Source: Verrucomicrobiaceae bacterium | GTDB taxonomy: Bacteria > Verrucomicrobiota > Verrucomicrobiia > Verrucomicrobiales > Verrucomicrobiaceae | Assembly (NCBI GenBank): GCA_027484445.1 | Contig: JAIXSY010000033.1 | Location: forward strand, 62,001-126,000 | Direction of reading: 5' to 3' | DNA length: 64,000 nt | Shown: one piece after another, positions 17,941-25,841 of the stretch | How the letters are laid out: the number at the start of each line of letters is the position of its first letter | How positions within the stretch are numbered: the stretch's first letter is position 1 | Notes under the pieces: generated by a model | The model's input: only the letters and a program-made list of their open reading frames with translations | What the model was told of the DNA's origin: nothing | Database searches by the model: none | Position numbers and translations under genes: made by a program

Positions 17941-18082
17941 AGGAGCGCGGACTTCCAAGTCCGCAGCGTGTGGCAGAAAGGCAACGCTCTCGAAGTTCCC
18001 GCAGCCTCCGTGCGGGGCGGTTTTTTCTGATCGGAGTTTTGTCTGCGCTCGGCGCGCTGCGGAGTTGGAAGTCCGCGCTCCT
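17941..18082. repeat. MITE-like element with 28-bp terminal inverted repeats
   Basis: Left arm 17941-17968 begins AGGAGCGCGGACTTCCAA. Right arm 18055-18082 is its reverse complement with one mismatch in 28. The 86-bp centre contains a smaller CCGCA...TGCGG hairpin followed by TTTTTT. It has no coding capacity. The size and arms suit a miniature inverted-repeat element or a large bidirectional terminator-like structure. Confidence 0.8.
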
Positions 18083-18190
18083 GGGCTTCTGACGGAGCAC
18101 GGACTTTCCATTCGTCTGAAGAGTTGCGGGCGAGGGGTGACTTGGGGTTCCCAGCTGATCGACGACGCAGACCGACAGGCCCGGGGCAGG

Positions 18191-18460
18191 GCCAAACGGC
18201 TCTCATCTGGGCCAGCCGAGGCGTCGGCTGGGTGAAACGAGCGTCGTTTGGTGCAGCCGAGGTGTCGGCGGGGTCAAACGGCTCTCATCTGTGAGAGCCG
18301 AGCCGTCGGCTGGGTGAAACGAGCGTCGTTTGGTGCAGCCGAGGTGTCGGCGGGGTCAAACGGCTCTCATCTGTGAGAGCCGAGGCGTCGGCTGGGTGAA
18401 ACGAGCGTCGTTTGATGCAGCCGAGGCCTCGGCAGGGTGAAACGAGCGTCGTTTGGGGCT
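18191..18460. repeat. Tandem array of 82-bp palindromic units
   Basis: Copies start at 18191, 18273 and 18355 (exact 82-bp period), followed by a half copy. Each unit is two ~41-bp halves. One half carries the hairpin CGGCTCTCA/TGAGAGCCG (18279-18300 and 18361-18382), which is imperfect in the first copy. The other half carries AAACGA-GCG-TCGTTT. Both halves also hold a GCCGA/TCGGC mini-hairpin. There are no unique spacers, so it is not a CRISPR array. Confidence 0.88.
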
Positions 18461-18507
18461 GCCTTTTTGGCTTTTTGGGCTGGGGGAGGCCGGCCAGGCA
18501 GGATAGA

Positions 18508-18563
18508 ATTCACAGGATGGGCAGGATTTACAGGTCTGAAAGAGTCCCGTTCATCCTGTGAAT
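18508..18563. repeat. Inverted repeat of ATTCACAGGATG type
   Basis: ATTCACAGGATG at 18508-18519 is matched exactly by CATCCTGTGAAT at 18552-18563. A second, outer pairing is possible between CAGGATTT and AAATCCTG just beyond the right arm. It sits ~150 bp before the YebC start. Dispersed elements of this look are common in verrucomicrobial genomes (recalled, not searched). Confidence 0.7.
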
Positions 18564-18709
18564 CATGGAAATCCTGTCCCCTTGACCATGATTGACCATC
18601 GGTTGCCGATTGGATGCGTAAGCCCTGCGCATCGCCAGGAGAGTGGCATCTCCTTCTTGCATTCCCGTCCATGCCGTCCTCTGGTGTCAGCTCGATTTTC
18701 TCGACACAC

Positions 18710-19435
18710 ATGGGAGCACAATGGAAACAAAAATGGCGGGAGCTGGCTGCTGATCAAAAGGGCAAGCTCGTGGGTAAATTGACGCGTGAAATTCAGGTCG
18801 CTGCAAAGCTGGGTGGGCCTGATCCTGACCTCAATGCACGTCTTTACGCAGCGATCACTGCAGCCAGGAAACAAAGTGTGACGCGCGATGCCATTGAGCG
18901 TGCGATTGCCAAGGGCAGTGGCATCGGCGGAGAGCCGGTGACCTATCAAACGGTCATTTTCGAGGGCTTTGCCCCACATCGGGTGCCAGTGATGGTGGAA
19001 TGCCTCACGGACAACAACAACCGCACCTCCTCCGAGATTAAGGTGCTGTTCAAGGCGGGCAGCATGGGCACGCCCGGCTCCGTGGGCTGGATGTTTGAAC
19101 ATTGCGGCCTGATCGAGGCGCAGCACAAGGACAAGAGCCTGGACATTGAGGTGGCTGCCCTGGAGGCAGAGGCGGACAATGTGGAACCTTTGGAACTGGA
19201 TGAAGAAGAAGCCGCAGGCCACGTGGGAGCCCGTTTTTACTGCCAAACCACCAGCCTGGATGCGGTGACCAAAGCGCTGAAAGCGGCGGGCTGGAACGTC
19301 ACGACCTCGGAGTTGCATTATCACCCCAAGGATTATCCCGAACTCAGCGAGACGCAGCGGGGAGAGGTGACGCAATTCCTCCAGAGCCTGGATGGGCACG
19401 CTGACGTGCATCGAGTTTACGCAGCCATGAAGTAA
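18710..19435 (+). CDS. YebC/PmpR-family transcriptional/translational regulator
   Basis: A 241-residue member of the YebC/TACO1 family, which acts as a DNA-binding regulator or relieves ribosome stalling. The start MGAQWKQKWRELAADQKGK corresponds to the canonical MAGHSKWxNIxHRK opening, though here it is divergent. ITAARKQSVTRDAIERAIAK and a GPGG-like segment (MGTPGSVGWMF) follow the family pattern. In-frame ATGs at 18614 and 18671 lie inside the repeat-flanked leader and would add unconserved sequence, so 18710 is chosen. It may be co-transcribed with the YjbR-like gene 12 bp downstream. Confidence 0.9.
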   Translation: MGAQWKQKWRELAADQKGKLVGKLTREIQVAAKLGGPDPDLNARLYAAITAARKQSVTRDAIERAIAKGSGIGGEPVTYQTVIFEGFAPHRVPVMVECLTDNNNRTSSEIKVLFKAGSMGTPGSVGWMFEHCGLIEAQHKDKSLDIEVAALEAEADNVEPLELDEEEAAGHVGARFYCQTTSLDAVTKALKAAGWNVTTSELHYHPKDYPELSETQRGEVTQFLQSLDGHADVHRVYAAMK

Positions 19436-19447
19436 GCCCGGAAAGCC

Positions 19448-19801
19448 ATGGACTTAGCTGATGTGATCGCCCTTTGCCTGAGCCTGCCAAGTGCGGAGGA
19501 ATCGCAGCCTTTTGGTCCTGAGGTGTTGGTTTACAAAGTCGGTGGCAAAGTCTTCGCGATAGCCTCCCCGGATGACTTTCCCCCACGCATCAATCTGAAG
19601 TGCGACCCTGATCGTGCGATTGAACTTCGAGATGAGCACAAGGCCATCATTCCCGGCTTTCACATGAATAAGAAGCACTGGAACACCGTGATGCTGGATG
19701 GCACTCTACCCAGGGCCTTGGTGCCAGATTTGGTGCGTCATTCCTACGACTTGGTGGTGGCATCATTGCCTGTGAAGCTTAGGCCTCGCGGGTGCACATG
19801 A
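19448..19801 (+). CDS. MmcQ/YjbR-family protein
   Basis: A 117-residue protein of the YjbR (CyaY-like fold) family. The family pattern is visible: an N-terminal LCLSLPSAEESQPFG, then VGGKVFAIAS, INLKCDPDRAIEL, and HMNKKHWNTVML near the end. YjbR-type proteins are annotated as DNA-binding, but the function is poorly defined. It starts 12 bp after the YebC gene. Its last 23 bp overlap the convergent argF gene, an unusually tight tail-to-tail arrangement that leaves no room for a terminator between them. Confidence 0.88.
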   Translation: MDLADVIALCLSLPSAEESQPFGPEVLVYKVGGKVFAIASPDDFPPRINLKCDPDRAIELRDEHKAIIPGFHMNKKHWNTVMLDGTLPRALVPDLVRHSYDLVVASLPVKLRPRGCT

Positions 19802-20681
19802 CCATGACGGCTTTTTGCGCGTGCAGTCTGTTTTCGGCCTGATCAAAGATGACGCCAGCGTGCTGTTCGAGCACCTCATCGGTGATTTCTTTGCCTCGAT
19901 AAGCGGGCAGACAATGCATGACGATGGCCTCCGGCTTGGCGTGCTTCATGAGGTCTGCTCCGATCTGCCAGGGGCGCAGGATCTCGATGCGTTCGGCACC
20001 TTCGGCTTCTTTGCCCATGCTGACCCAGACATCGGTGTAAATCGCATCCATGCCTTCGACAGCTGCCTTGGGGTCATCGGTGATGGTGACTGTGCTGCCA
20101 GGCACACGGGCCATGAAGTCTGCGGCAGGCTGGAAGGCCTTTGGAGCTCCAATGACGAGCTCAAAGCCCAGTCGAGCAGAAGCCCAGATCCAAGAGCGGG
20201 CGACATTGCAGTCTCCATCTCCAAGAAACGAGACCTTCCGGCCCTTCCAAGAGCCGAAGCGTTCATTCAGGGTCTGAAGATCAGCCAGGATTTGGCAGGG
20301 GTGTTCATCGTCGGTCAGTGCATTGATGGTCGGGATACCACTGTATTGAGCGAATTCGACCACGTCCTGCTGGGCAAAGGTGCGGATCACAGCCCCGTGA
20401 ATCATGCGGCCCATGACCCGTGCGGTGTCTTTGATGGGCTCGCCCCGGCCCAGCTGAATGTCCGCTCCAGAGAGAAACATCACCTGTCCTCCCAGCTCAC
20501 GCACGCCGACCTCGAAGCTGACGCGTGTGCGAGTCGATGACTTGGTGAAGATGAGCGCCCACTGCTGCCCGGAGAGTACCTGGGGCGAGGCCTTGCGATC
20601 CTTTTTCAGATCGGCAGCCAGGGTCAGGATGTTCTCGATCTCCTCGGCGGAGAGTTCTTCGATGGATAGAAGGTGCTTCAT
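19779..20681 (-). CDS. argF: Ornithine carbamoyltransferase
   Basis: Transfers the carbamoyl group from carbamoyl phosphate to ornithine, giving citrulline in arginine synthesis. The 300-residue length is normal. The carbamoyl-phosphate motif STRTR is in FTKSSTRTRVSFEVGVRELG. The second binding motif is EHPCQILADLQTL, and the ornithine-site motif HCLPAYRG replaces the HCLP of the family exactly. The SMG-type loop appears as VWVSMGKEAEG. No other arginine gene is adjacent. The start MKHLLSIEELS is standard. Confidence 0.96.
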   Translation of the reverse strand: MKHLLSIEELSAEEIENILTLAADLKKDRKASPQVLSGQQWALIFTKSSTRTRVSFEVGVRELGGQVMFLSGADIQLGRGEPIKDTARVMGRMIHGAVIRTFAQQDVVEFAQYSGIPTINALTDDEHPCQILADLQTLNERFGSWKGRKVSFLGDGDCNVARSWIWASARLGFELVIGAPKAFQPAADFMARVPGSTVTITDDPKAAVEGMDAIYTDVWVSMGKEAEGAERIEILRPWQIGADLMKHAKPEAIVMHCLPAYRGKEITDEVLEQHAGVIFDQAENRLHAQKAVMVMCTREA

Positions 20682-20814
20682 GAAAACGGAAGAGGGGAAG
20701 CGTTCAACCTGTGCCTGTCCGCCTGAAAGTGCAAGAAACAGTCGTTTTCTTCAGGGCTTTTGGGGCTGATTCAGGCCGTCCACCCTGTGCACAAGCTGTC
20801 ATGGACTTTGCTTT

Positions 20815-21945
20815 TTAGTCAAAACGACGTTGATCCGGCTTCAGATCACGCTCGATTTCCAGGCGATCTTCTCGATTGCGGGCTTTGATCTTGTGTTCGC
20901 GTTTGTGGATTCGCTCGACCGTCATCTGGCGTTTTTTTTGCCGCCGCTTCAGTTCAGCGATCTCGTCCTCAAGTCGCACATACCCTTCGAGCCGAGCCGC
21001 ATCTAGTCGCCCCTCAGCCAGTGCTGCACGCAAGGCGCAGCCTGCATCCTTGCCATGCTTGCAGTCGTGAAAGCGACACTGGGACGCGAGGTCTTCGATG
21101 TCGGCAAACGCTTCGCGCAGGGTCCTTTCATCCGTCCACATCTGCACTTCTTTGATGCCGGGATTGTCCACCAGGATGCCTCCGCGTGGCAGCAGGACTA
21201 ACTCGCGTGCGGTGGTGGTGTGTCGGCCCTTGCCGGTGGTCTCATTCACATCGCCGACCCACTGCCATTCGTCGCCGACGAGTTCATTCACCATCGCGGA
21301 TTTCCCAACACCGCTGGAACCGATGAGCGCCACAGTGGTGCCTTTCTTGAGGTAATTTTTCACCTCTTTCAGGCCGCGGCCTTCGAGCACGCTGGTGATG
21401 TGAACGCAACATTCGGGGTTTAGCTCACGGATGTCAGACGCTGCCTTGGCGCATTCAACTTTGCTGAAAAGATCAGCTTTGTTCACCACCACGACAGGAC
21501 GTGCTCCGCTCCGCTGAATGAGGGTAAAGTAGCGCTCTAGCCGCCGCAGGCTGTAGTCTGAGCCTGCGTCGGTGATGACGATCACGACATCGACGTTTGC
21601 CACCAGCACCTGTTCCTCGCTGCTCGCGCCCGGGGCTTTGCGGGAGAAACAAGTTTGGCGTGGCAAGCGTGCGCGGATGACTGCATCCTCGCCAGAGACA
21701 TCAAGGGCAACCCAATCCCCCACGGCGGGTAGCTCGGCATCCGTCGCGGCTTCATGATAAACTCGCCCGCTCAGAATGCAGTCACGCTCATCGAAATCGG
21801 TCTCGTCAAAAACCAAGCATCCATAGCTGATTTTGTTATCCCTGAGCAAACGGGCAGGCTTCCAGCCTTCGCTAGCATAGGGGGCGAAACTTTTGGCAAA
21901 GTGCTCGTTCCAGCCGAGGTCTTCACGGGTGATTTTGCGTGGCAT
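20815..21945 (-). CDS. rsgA: Ribosome small-subunit-dependent GTPase A
   Basis: A 376-residue circularly permuted GTPase that matures the 30S subunit. The OB-fold (ILSGRVYHEA...PAVGDWVALD) comes first. The G motifs follow in permuted order: NKAD (G4), then the P-loop GSSGVGKSAMVNEL (G1) and DNPGIKE (G3-like). The C-terminal zinc domain shows CRFHDCKHGKDAGCAL. An extended basic tail (RRQKKRQMTVERIHKREHK) is longer than in E. coli RsgA (350). The ATG at 21945 is preferred to one six codons upstream. It lies 31 bp downstream of the glycosyltransferase gene on the same strand. Confidence 0.95.
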   Translation of the reverse strand: MPRKITREDLGWNEHFAKSFAPYASEGWKPARLLRDNKISYGCLVFDETDFDERDCILSGRVYHEAATDAELPAVGDWVALDVSGEDAVIRARLPRQTCFSRKAPGASSEEQVLVANVDVVIVITDAGSDYSLRRLERYFTLIQRSGARPVVVVNKADLFSKVECAKAASDIRELNPECCVHITSVLEGRGLKEVKNYLKKGTTVALIGSSGVGKSAMVNELVGDEWQWVGDVNETTGKGRHTTTARELVLLPRGGILVDNPGIKEVQMWTDERTLREAFADIEDLASQCRFHDCKHGKDAGCALRAALAEGRLDAARLEGYVRLEDEIAELKRRQKKRQMTVERIHKREHKIKARNREDRLEIERDLKPDQRRFD

Positions 21946-21976
21946 GACAGGTGGACGGAGCACTGGACCAAAGTCA

Positions 21977-23188
21977 TCAGGAAGGGGTGGCGAGAAGGCT
22001 TTCGTAGAGAGCCTTTGTGCGCTGAGCGATGCTCGCCCAACTGAAGCGCTCGACCGCGCGCTGCCTTCCAGCTAGGGCCATTCGTCGCCGTTTCTCAGGA
22101 TCAGCCATCAGTAGGTTGATCGCATTCGCTAGATCGCGGGCAAAGAACTCTGGATTCGTGGCCTCAAAAGGGCTTTCGGTTTGTTGATCGAGCGGCACGA
22201 GGAGGCCAGTCTGTTCGTGAACGACAACTTCTTTGATACCACCCACGGCGCTGGCCACCACCGCAGTTTCGCAGGCCATGGCTTCCAGGTTGATGATGCC
22301 AAAGGGCTCGTAGATCGAAGGGCAGCAGAACACGTCTGCATGAGAATACATGGCGATCTTTTCTGGCACAGGTAGCATGGATTGGATCCAGATGATCCCC
22401 TCACGTTTCGCCTGCTGGGCTGCGACGGCAGCTTCCATCTCTGCTTTGATTTCTGGGGTGTCAGGCGCTCCGGCGCAGAGGACGATTTGGAAACCGGGAG
22501 CCATGCTTTCGATGGCGCGCACGAGGTGCACGATGCCCTTTTGCCGAGTGATCCTTCCCACGAACAAAACATAAGGCTGGTCGGGATTGACGCCGTGTTT
22601 TCGGAGAATGTCAGGCGCTTCGATTCGGTGATATTCATCGGGGTCGATCCCGTTGTGGATCACGTGAATTTTGTGAGGATCGACTTGGAATAATCGCAGC
22701 AGGTCAGCCTTGGTTTCTTCTGAGACAGCAATCACAGCGTCTGCCATTTCGATGGCGGTTTTTTCCAGCCAGCAGGTGAAGTCGTAGCCACCGCCAAGTT
22801 GCTCGCGCTTCCATGGCCGGAGTGGCTCCAAGGAGTGCACAGTCAAAACCATGGGCACGCCATAATTCAGTTTGGCCAGAATGCCGCCAAAGTGCGCATA
22901 CCAAGTGTGGAGGTGAACAATCTGCGCATCAATGTTTCGAGTGTTGAAGTCGAGACAGCGCTGTAGAGCGCCAAAAACCGATTTGAGACTGCCTGGGCAG
23001 GTCCAGTCCGAGCTGTCGAGACCTTCCCCATGCAGGAGGATGCCCTTGTGTTCACCCTCTTGATCACCAAAGCAGCGCACCTCCACTTCCATCAGTTTTG
23101 CGAGCTCTTGGGTCAGGTATTCCACATGCACCCCGGCACCTCCGTAGATGTGGGGTGGGTATTCGTTGGTCAAAAAGAGAGACTTCAT
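21977..23188 (-). CDS. GlgA of the actinobacterial (GlgM) type, GT4 glycosyltransferase
   Basis: A 403-residue GT-B glycosyltransferase. The opening LTNEYPPHIYGGAGVHVEYL with LMEVEVRCFGDQ is the signature of the Corynebacterium-type glycogen synthase family. Its mycobacterial member, GlgM, makes maltose-1-phosphate from ADP-glucose. HVIHNGIDPDEY, LFVGRITRQKGIVHLV and CCPSIYEPFGIINLEAMAC (retaining GT EX7E motif) are present. The start at 23188 removes 43 unrelated upstream residues. Either glycogen synthase or maltose-1-phosphate synthase activity is possible; no glgE or glgB is nearby to decide. It is divergent from thrC. Confidence 0.88.
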   Translation of the reverse strand: MKSLFLTNEYPPHIYGGAGVHVEYLTQELAKLMEVEVRCFGDQEGEHKGILLHGEGLDSSDWTCPGSLKSVFGALQRCLDFNTRNIDAQIVHLHTWYAHFGGILAKLNYGVPMVLTVHSLEPLRPWKREQLGGGYDFTCWLEKTAIEMADAVIAVSEETKADLLRLFQVDPHKIHVIHNGIDPDEYHRIEAPDILRKHGVNPDQPYVLFVGRITRQKGIVHLVRAIESMAPGFQIVLCAGAPDTPEIKAEMEAAVAAQQAKREGIIWIQSMLPVPEKIAMYSHADVFCCPSIYEPFGIINLEAMACETAVVASAVGGIKEVVVHEQTGLLVPLDQQTESPFEATNPEFFARDLANAINLLMADPEKRRRMALAGRQRAVERFSWASIAQRTKALYESLLATPS

Positions 23189-23300
23189 GGGCGGGAGAGG
23201 CTGCTGTGTATCGCCACTCCATGCCGAAGGGCAAGCGAAAGGAGCGGATGCGCTTGAAGCTTGAGTTAGGCGGTGGACTTGCCAATTTGCGGACCCATCC

Positions 23301-24656
23301 ATGCTGTACATTTCCACGCGCGGCCAGACCCGCCCTCACACGTTCACTGAAGCTGTCGAAGCCGGCCTCGCAGCCGACGGAGGTCTTTTTTTGCCAGAAA
23401 CTTTGCCCTCCCTTCGGGATCGTCTGCCAGCATGGTCGTCGTTAAGCTACGCCGAGCTTGCGGCAGAATTTCTCAGCCTCTTTGCTCCAGACATCCGTCG
23501 TGAGGAGTGGGCGGAATTGACCCAAGAGGCCTACCAGCGCTTTGATACGCCGGAGGTGGCACCGCTCCACCGACTGGATGAGCGCACATATGTGCTGGAG
23601 CTTTGGCATGGACCGACGTTGGCTTTCAAAGATTTTGCGCTGCAGCTTTTGGGATTGCTTTACAAGCGACAGGTGAAGCTCAGCGGGAAGCGATTGGCTG
23701 TGCTCGGCGCCACCTCCGGCGACACGGGCAGTGCAGCGATTCACGGCTGCATGGGGCAGGAGGGTATCCAGATTTTCATCCTCTATCCGGCTGGACGCGT
23801 CGCGCCTCTCCAGGAACGGCAAATGGCCTGCACAGGTGCAGCGAATGTCTTTGCCATGCCAGTGCCAGGAACCTTTGACGATGCGCAGCGCGTGGTGAAA
23901 GATTGCTTCGGTGATCCGGCCTTTGTGCGTGAAGTGAATCTTTCTGCCGTGAACAGCATCAACATCGCCCGGGTGCTCGCTCAGTGCGTCTATTACTTGT
24001 GGGCATGGTTGCGTCTTCCCGAGGCGGATCGAGCGACGGCAGAGTTTGTCGTTCCGACCGGAAATTTTGGCAATGTCCTGGCGGGCTGGCTTTGTCAGCA
24101 GATGGGCATGCCTTGTGGTTCTTTCCGCGTGGCCACGAATCAAAACGACATCCTGCATCGCTTCTTCACGACAGGTGATTATCAGCAAGGCGAGGTGCTG
24201 CCGAGCCACGCGCCGAGCATGGACATCCAGGCGGCTTCAAACTTTGAGCGTTACCTTTATTATTTGCTGAAGGGTGACCAAGCCAAGGTGAGCCAAGTCA
24301 TGCACTGCATGAAGCGTGGGGAGCGTGTGAGCCTCCCCCCCGCAGCCAGTAGCTTCCGCAGCAGCCGAATGAGTGACGATGAGATTCCCCTCGCCATCCG
24401 CAAGGTCTGGGAGCAGCACCGTTATGTCATCGACCCACACACTGCCTGTGCCTTCACTGAGATGGCAAAAGATCGAGTCAGTGTGGTGCTCAGTACGGCC
24501 AGCCCGGCAAAGTTCCCTGAAATCGTGCAAGTCGCCACGGAAGCTGAGCCTTTGCATCCGACGCTTGAGGCGCTGAAAAACCGCCCTCTGATGACCCATC
24601 CGCAGCAGGCGACCGATGTCGCGATCAAGTCTTTCATTCGCTCCCACCAGTCATGA
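23301..24656 (+). CDS. thrC: Threonine synthase
   Basis: PLP enzyme converting O-phosphohomoserine to threonine. The 451-residue length and the N-terminus (YISTRGQTRPHTFTEAVEAG, then DGGLFLPE) are those of the long, E. coli/yeast-type enzymes. The PLP lysine is in TLAFKDFALQLLG, and the phosphate-binding loop is ATSGDTGSAAIHG. SAVNSINIARVLAQCVYY and PTGNFGNVLAGW are family landmarks. It starts 112 bp from the divergent glycosyltransferase start and is followed after 6 bp by a small membrane protein gene. Confidence 0.96.
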   Translation: MLYISTRGQTRPHTFTEAVEAGLAADGGLFLPETLPSLRDRLPAWSSLSYAELAAEFLSLFAPDIRREEWAELTQEAYQRFDTPEVAPLHRLDERTYVLELWHGPTLAFKDFALQLLGLLYKRQVKLSGKRLAVLGATSGDTGSAAIHGCMGQEGIQIFILYPAGRVAPLQERQMACTGAANVFAMPVPGTFDDAQRVVKDCFGDPAFVREVNLSAVNSINIARVLAQCVYYLWAWLRLPEADRATAEFVVPTGNFGNVLAGWLCQQMGMPCGSFRVATNQNDILHRFFTTGDYQQGEVLPSHAPSMDIQAASNFERYLYYLLKGDQAKVSQVMHCMKRGERVSLPPAASSFRSSRMSDDEIPLAIRKVWEQHRYVIDPHTACAFTEMAKDRVSVVLSTASPAKFPEIVQVATEAEPLHPTLEALKNRPLMTHPQQATDVAIKSFIRSHQS

Positions 24657-24662
24657 CAGATC

Positions 24663-25151
24663 ATGTGGAGTGAAATCACCAGTCTGTGGCAATCGCTCGG
24701 AGAGCCTGAATATCTGCACCTGCTGCTAGAGCCTCTGCCACTTTATGGTCTGGCCTTGGGTCTTTTGCTTTTGTTAATAACTTCGTTTTCCAGAGAAAAG
24801 ATCTGCCGCTTGGTCGCAGTCATCCTGTTAGGTGCCTCTTGCCTCAGTGTGGCTCCTTACCTCAGCTGCAGACTGTCGGCCACACCACGGATTCTTGCCA
24901 CGCGCCCTGTCTCCTTTGGTCCAGCGATCGAGGCTCAAACCCAGCTCCGCCAACGTGCCGCCTGGGCCTATTATTTAGGTGCACTGTTCTCGGCAATCAC
25001 CTTGGGCATGATGCGAAATCGCCATCAAGAGCGGTTGCTTATGGCGCTAGCCGCCTACGCGGTTTTGCTTTTCTGGCTAAGCCTTTGGCTGCACAAAAAA
25101 GAGTGCGAGCTTTATCATCCCAACATTCTGCGCCATTCGGCCAATCGGTGA
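24663..25151 (+). CDS. Small polytopic membrane protein of unknown function
   Basis: A 162-residue protein I do not recognise. About four hydrophobic segments are visible: YGLALGLLLLLITSF, LVAVILLGASCLSVAPYL, AWAYYLGALFSAITLGMM and LLMALAAYAVLLFWLSLWL. The pattern resembles DUF2231-like or cytochrome b561-like small integral membrane proteins, but no haem-ligand pattern is certain. The start is 6 bp after thrC, so it is likely translated with it. There is no functional link to threonine synthesis in the sequence. Confidence 0.7.
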   Translation: MWSEITSLWQSLGEPEYLHLLLEPLPLYGLALGLLLLLITSFSREKICRLVAVILLGASCLSVAPYLSCRLSATPRILATRPVSFGPAIEAQTQLRQRAAWAYYLGALFSAITLGMMRNRHQERLLMALAAYAVLLFWLSLWLHKKECELYHPNILRHSANR

Positions 25152-25267
25152 GTTTGGAAAAAGGATTGTGAAAAACTCAAAATTATCGTTGCGCGATAGG
25201 GGCACTGTGATACGACTCCGGCCCCCTTGCCCCAGAGGTGAGGATCATCCCCCTGTCTATCGTATCT

Positions 25268-25381
25268 ATGCGAGTTCGTCCGTCCGTTAAACCCCTTTGT
25301 GAGCTTTGCCGCATCATTCGCCGCAACGGCATTGTCCGTGTCGTCTGCAAAAATCCGCGTCACAAGCAGCGCCAAGGCTAA
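25268..25381 (+). CDS. rpmJ: Ribosomal protein L36 (bL36), zinc-binding form
   Basis: A 37-residue protein with the complete zinc ribbon: Cys11, Cys14, Cys27 and His32 ([13 protein letters not shown]...[12 protein letters not shown]). It is the C+ paralogue type, so zinc-responsive replacement is conceivable, but no second copy is in the window. The start ATG is preceded by the pyrimidine-rich TGTCTATCGTATCT with no clear Shine-Dalgarno. It heads rpmJ-rpsM-rpsK-rpsD. infA, map and secY, often found upstream, are absent. Confidence 0.95.
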   Translation: MRVRPSVKPLCELCRIIRRNGIVRVVCKNPRHKQRQG

Positions 25382-25415
25382 CCTCCTTTGTAACCTACAA
25401 TCCGCACCTTCCTTT

Positions 25416-25811
25416 ATGGCCCGCCTACTTGGAGTTGAAATCCCGAACGAAAAGAAGATCGAATACTCGCTGCCTTATATTTTTGGCATCGGTCTTCCCC
25501 TGAGCCGCAAAATCTTGGCTCACACCAACATTGATCCAAACACGCGTACGGGAGAGCTGACGGATGATCAGCTTGCGCAAATCGCGCAAACGGCGCAGGC
25601 CTTGAAAATTGTCATCGAAGGTGACCTCCGCCGTGAGCAACAGATGCACATGAAGCGTCTTCTGGGCATCAACTGCTACCGTGCAACGCGCCATCGTCGT
25701 GGCCTTCCTGTGCGTGGTCAGCGCACCCATACCAATGCTCGCACGCGCAAAGGTCCACGCAAGACCGTTGGTGCTCAGCGTAATCCAGGTGCCAAGAAGG
25801 GTAAGGTCTAA
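25416..25811 (+). CDS. rpsM: Ribosomal protein S13 (uS13)
   Basis: A 131-residue small-subunit head protein that contacts 16S rRNA and the P-site tRNA. MARLLGVEIPNEKKIEYSL and LPVRGQRTHTNARTRKG are the diagnostic start and C-terminal segments. The basic tail KKGKV is normal. The frame opens earlier (25299), but everything before MARLLGV belongs to the rpmJ region in another frame. It lies 34 bp after rpmJ and 30 bp before rpsK. Confidence 0.97.
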   Translation: MARLLGVEIPNEKKIEYSLPYIFGIGLPLSRKILAHTNIDPNTRTGELTDDQLAQIAQTAQALKIVIEGDLRREQQMHMKRLLGINCYRATRHRRGLPVRGQRTHTNARTRKGPRKTVGAQRNPGAKKGKV

Positions 25812-25841
25812 TCACTTTAACGAGCTAGTAACATTACCATT

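Larger units (their letters stand above)
17880..18709. other. 830-bp non-coding region filled with palindromic repeats
   Basis: No credible gene lies between the TPR protein and the YebC gene. The stretch holds three distinct repeat structures: a MITE-like inverted repeat, an 82-bp tandem array and a CACAGGATG inverted repeat, listed separately. Open frames here are by-products of the repeats. Confidence 0.75.

Noticed and set aside
18191..18460. CRISPR array
   Set aside because: The units are contiguous 82-bp tandem repeats with no unique spacers, and no cas genes are in the window.
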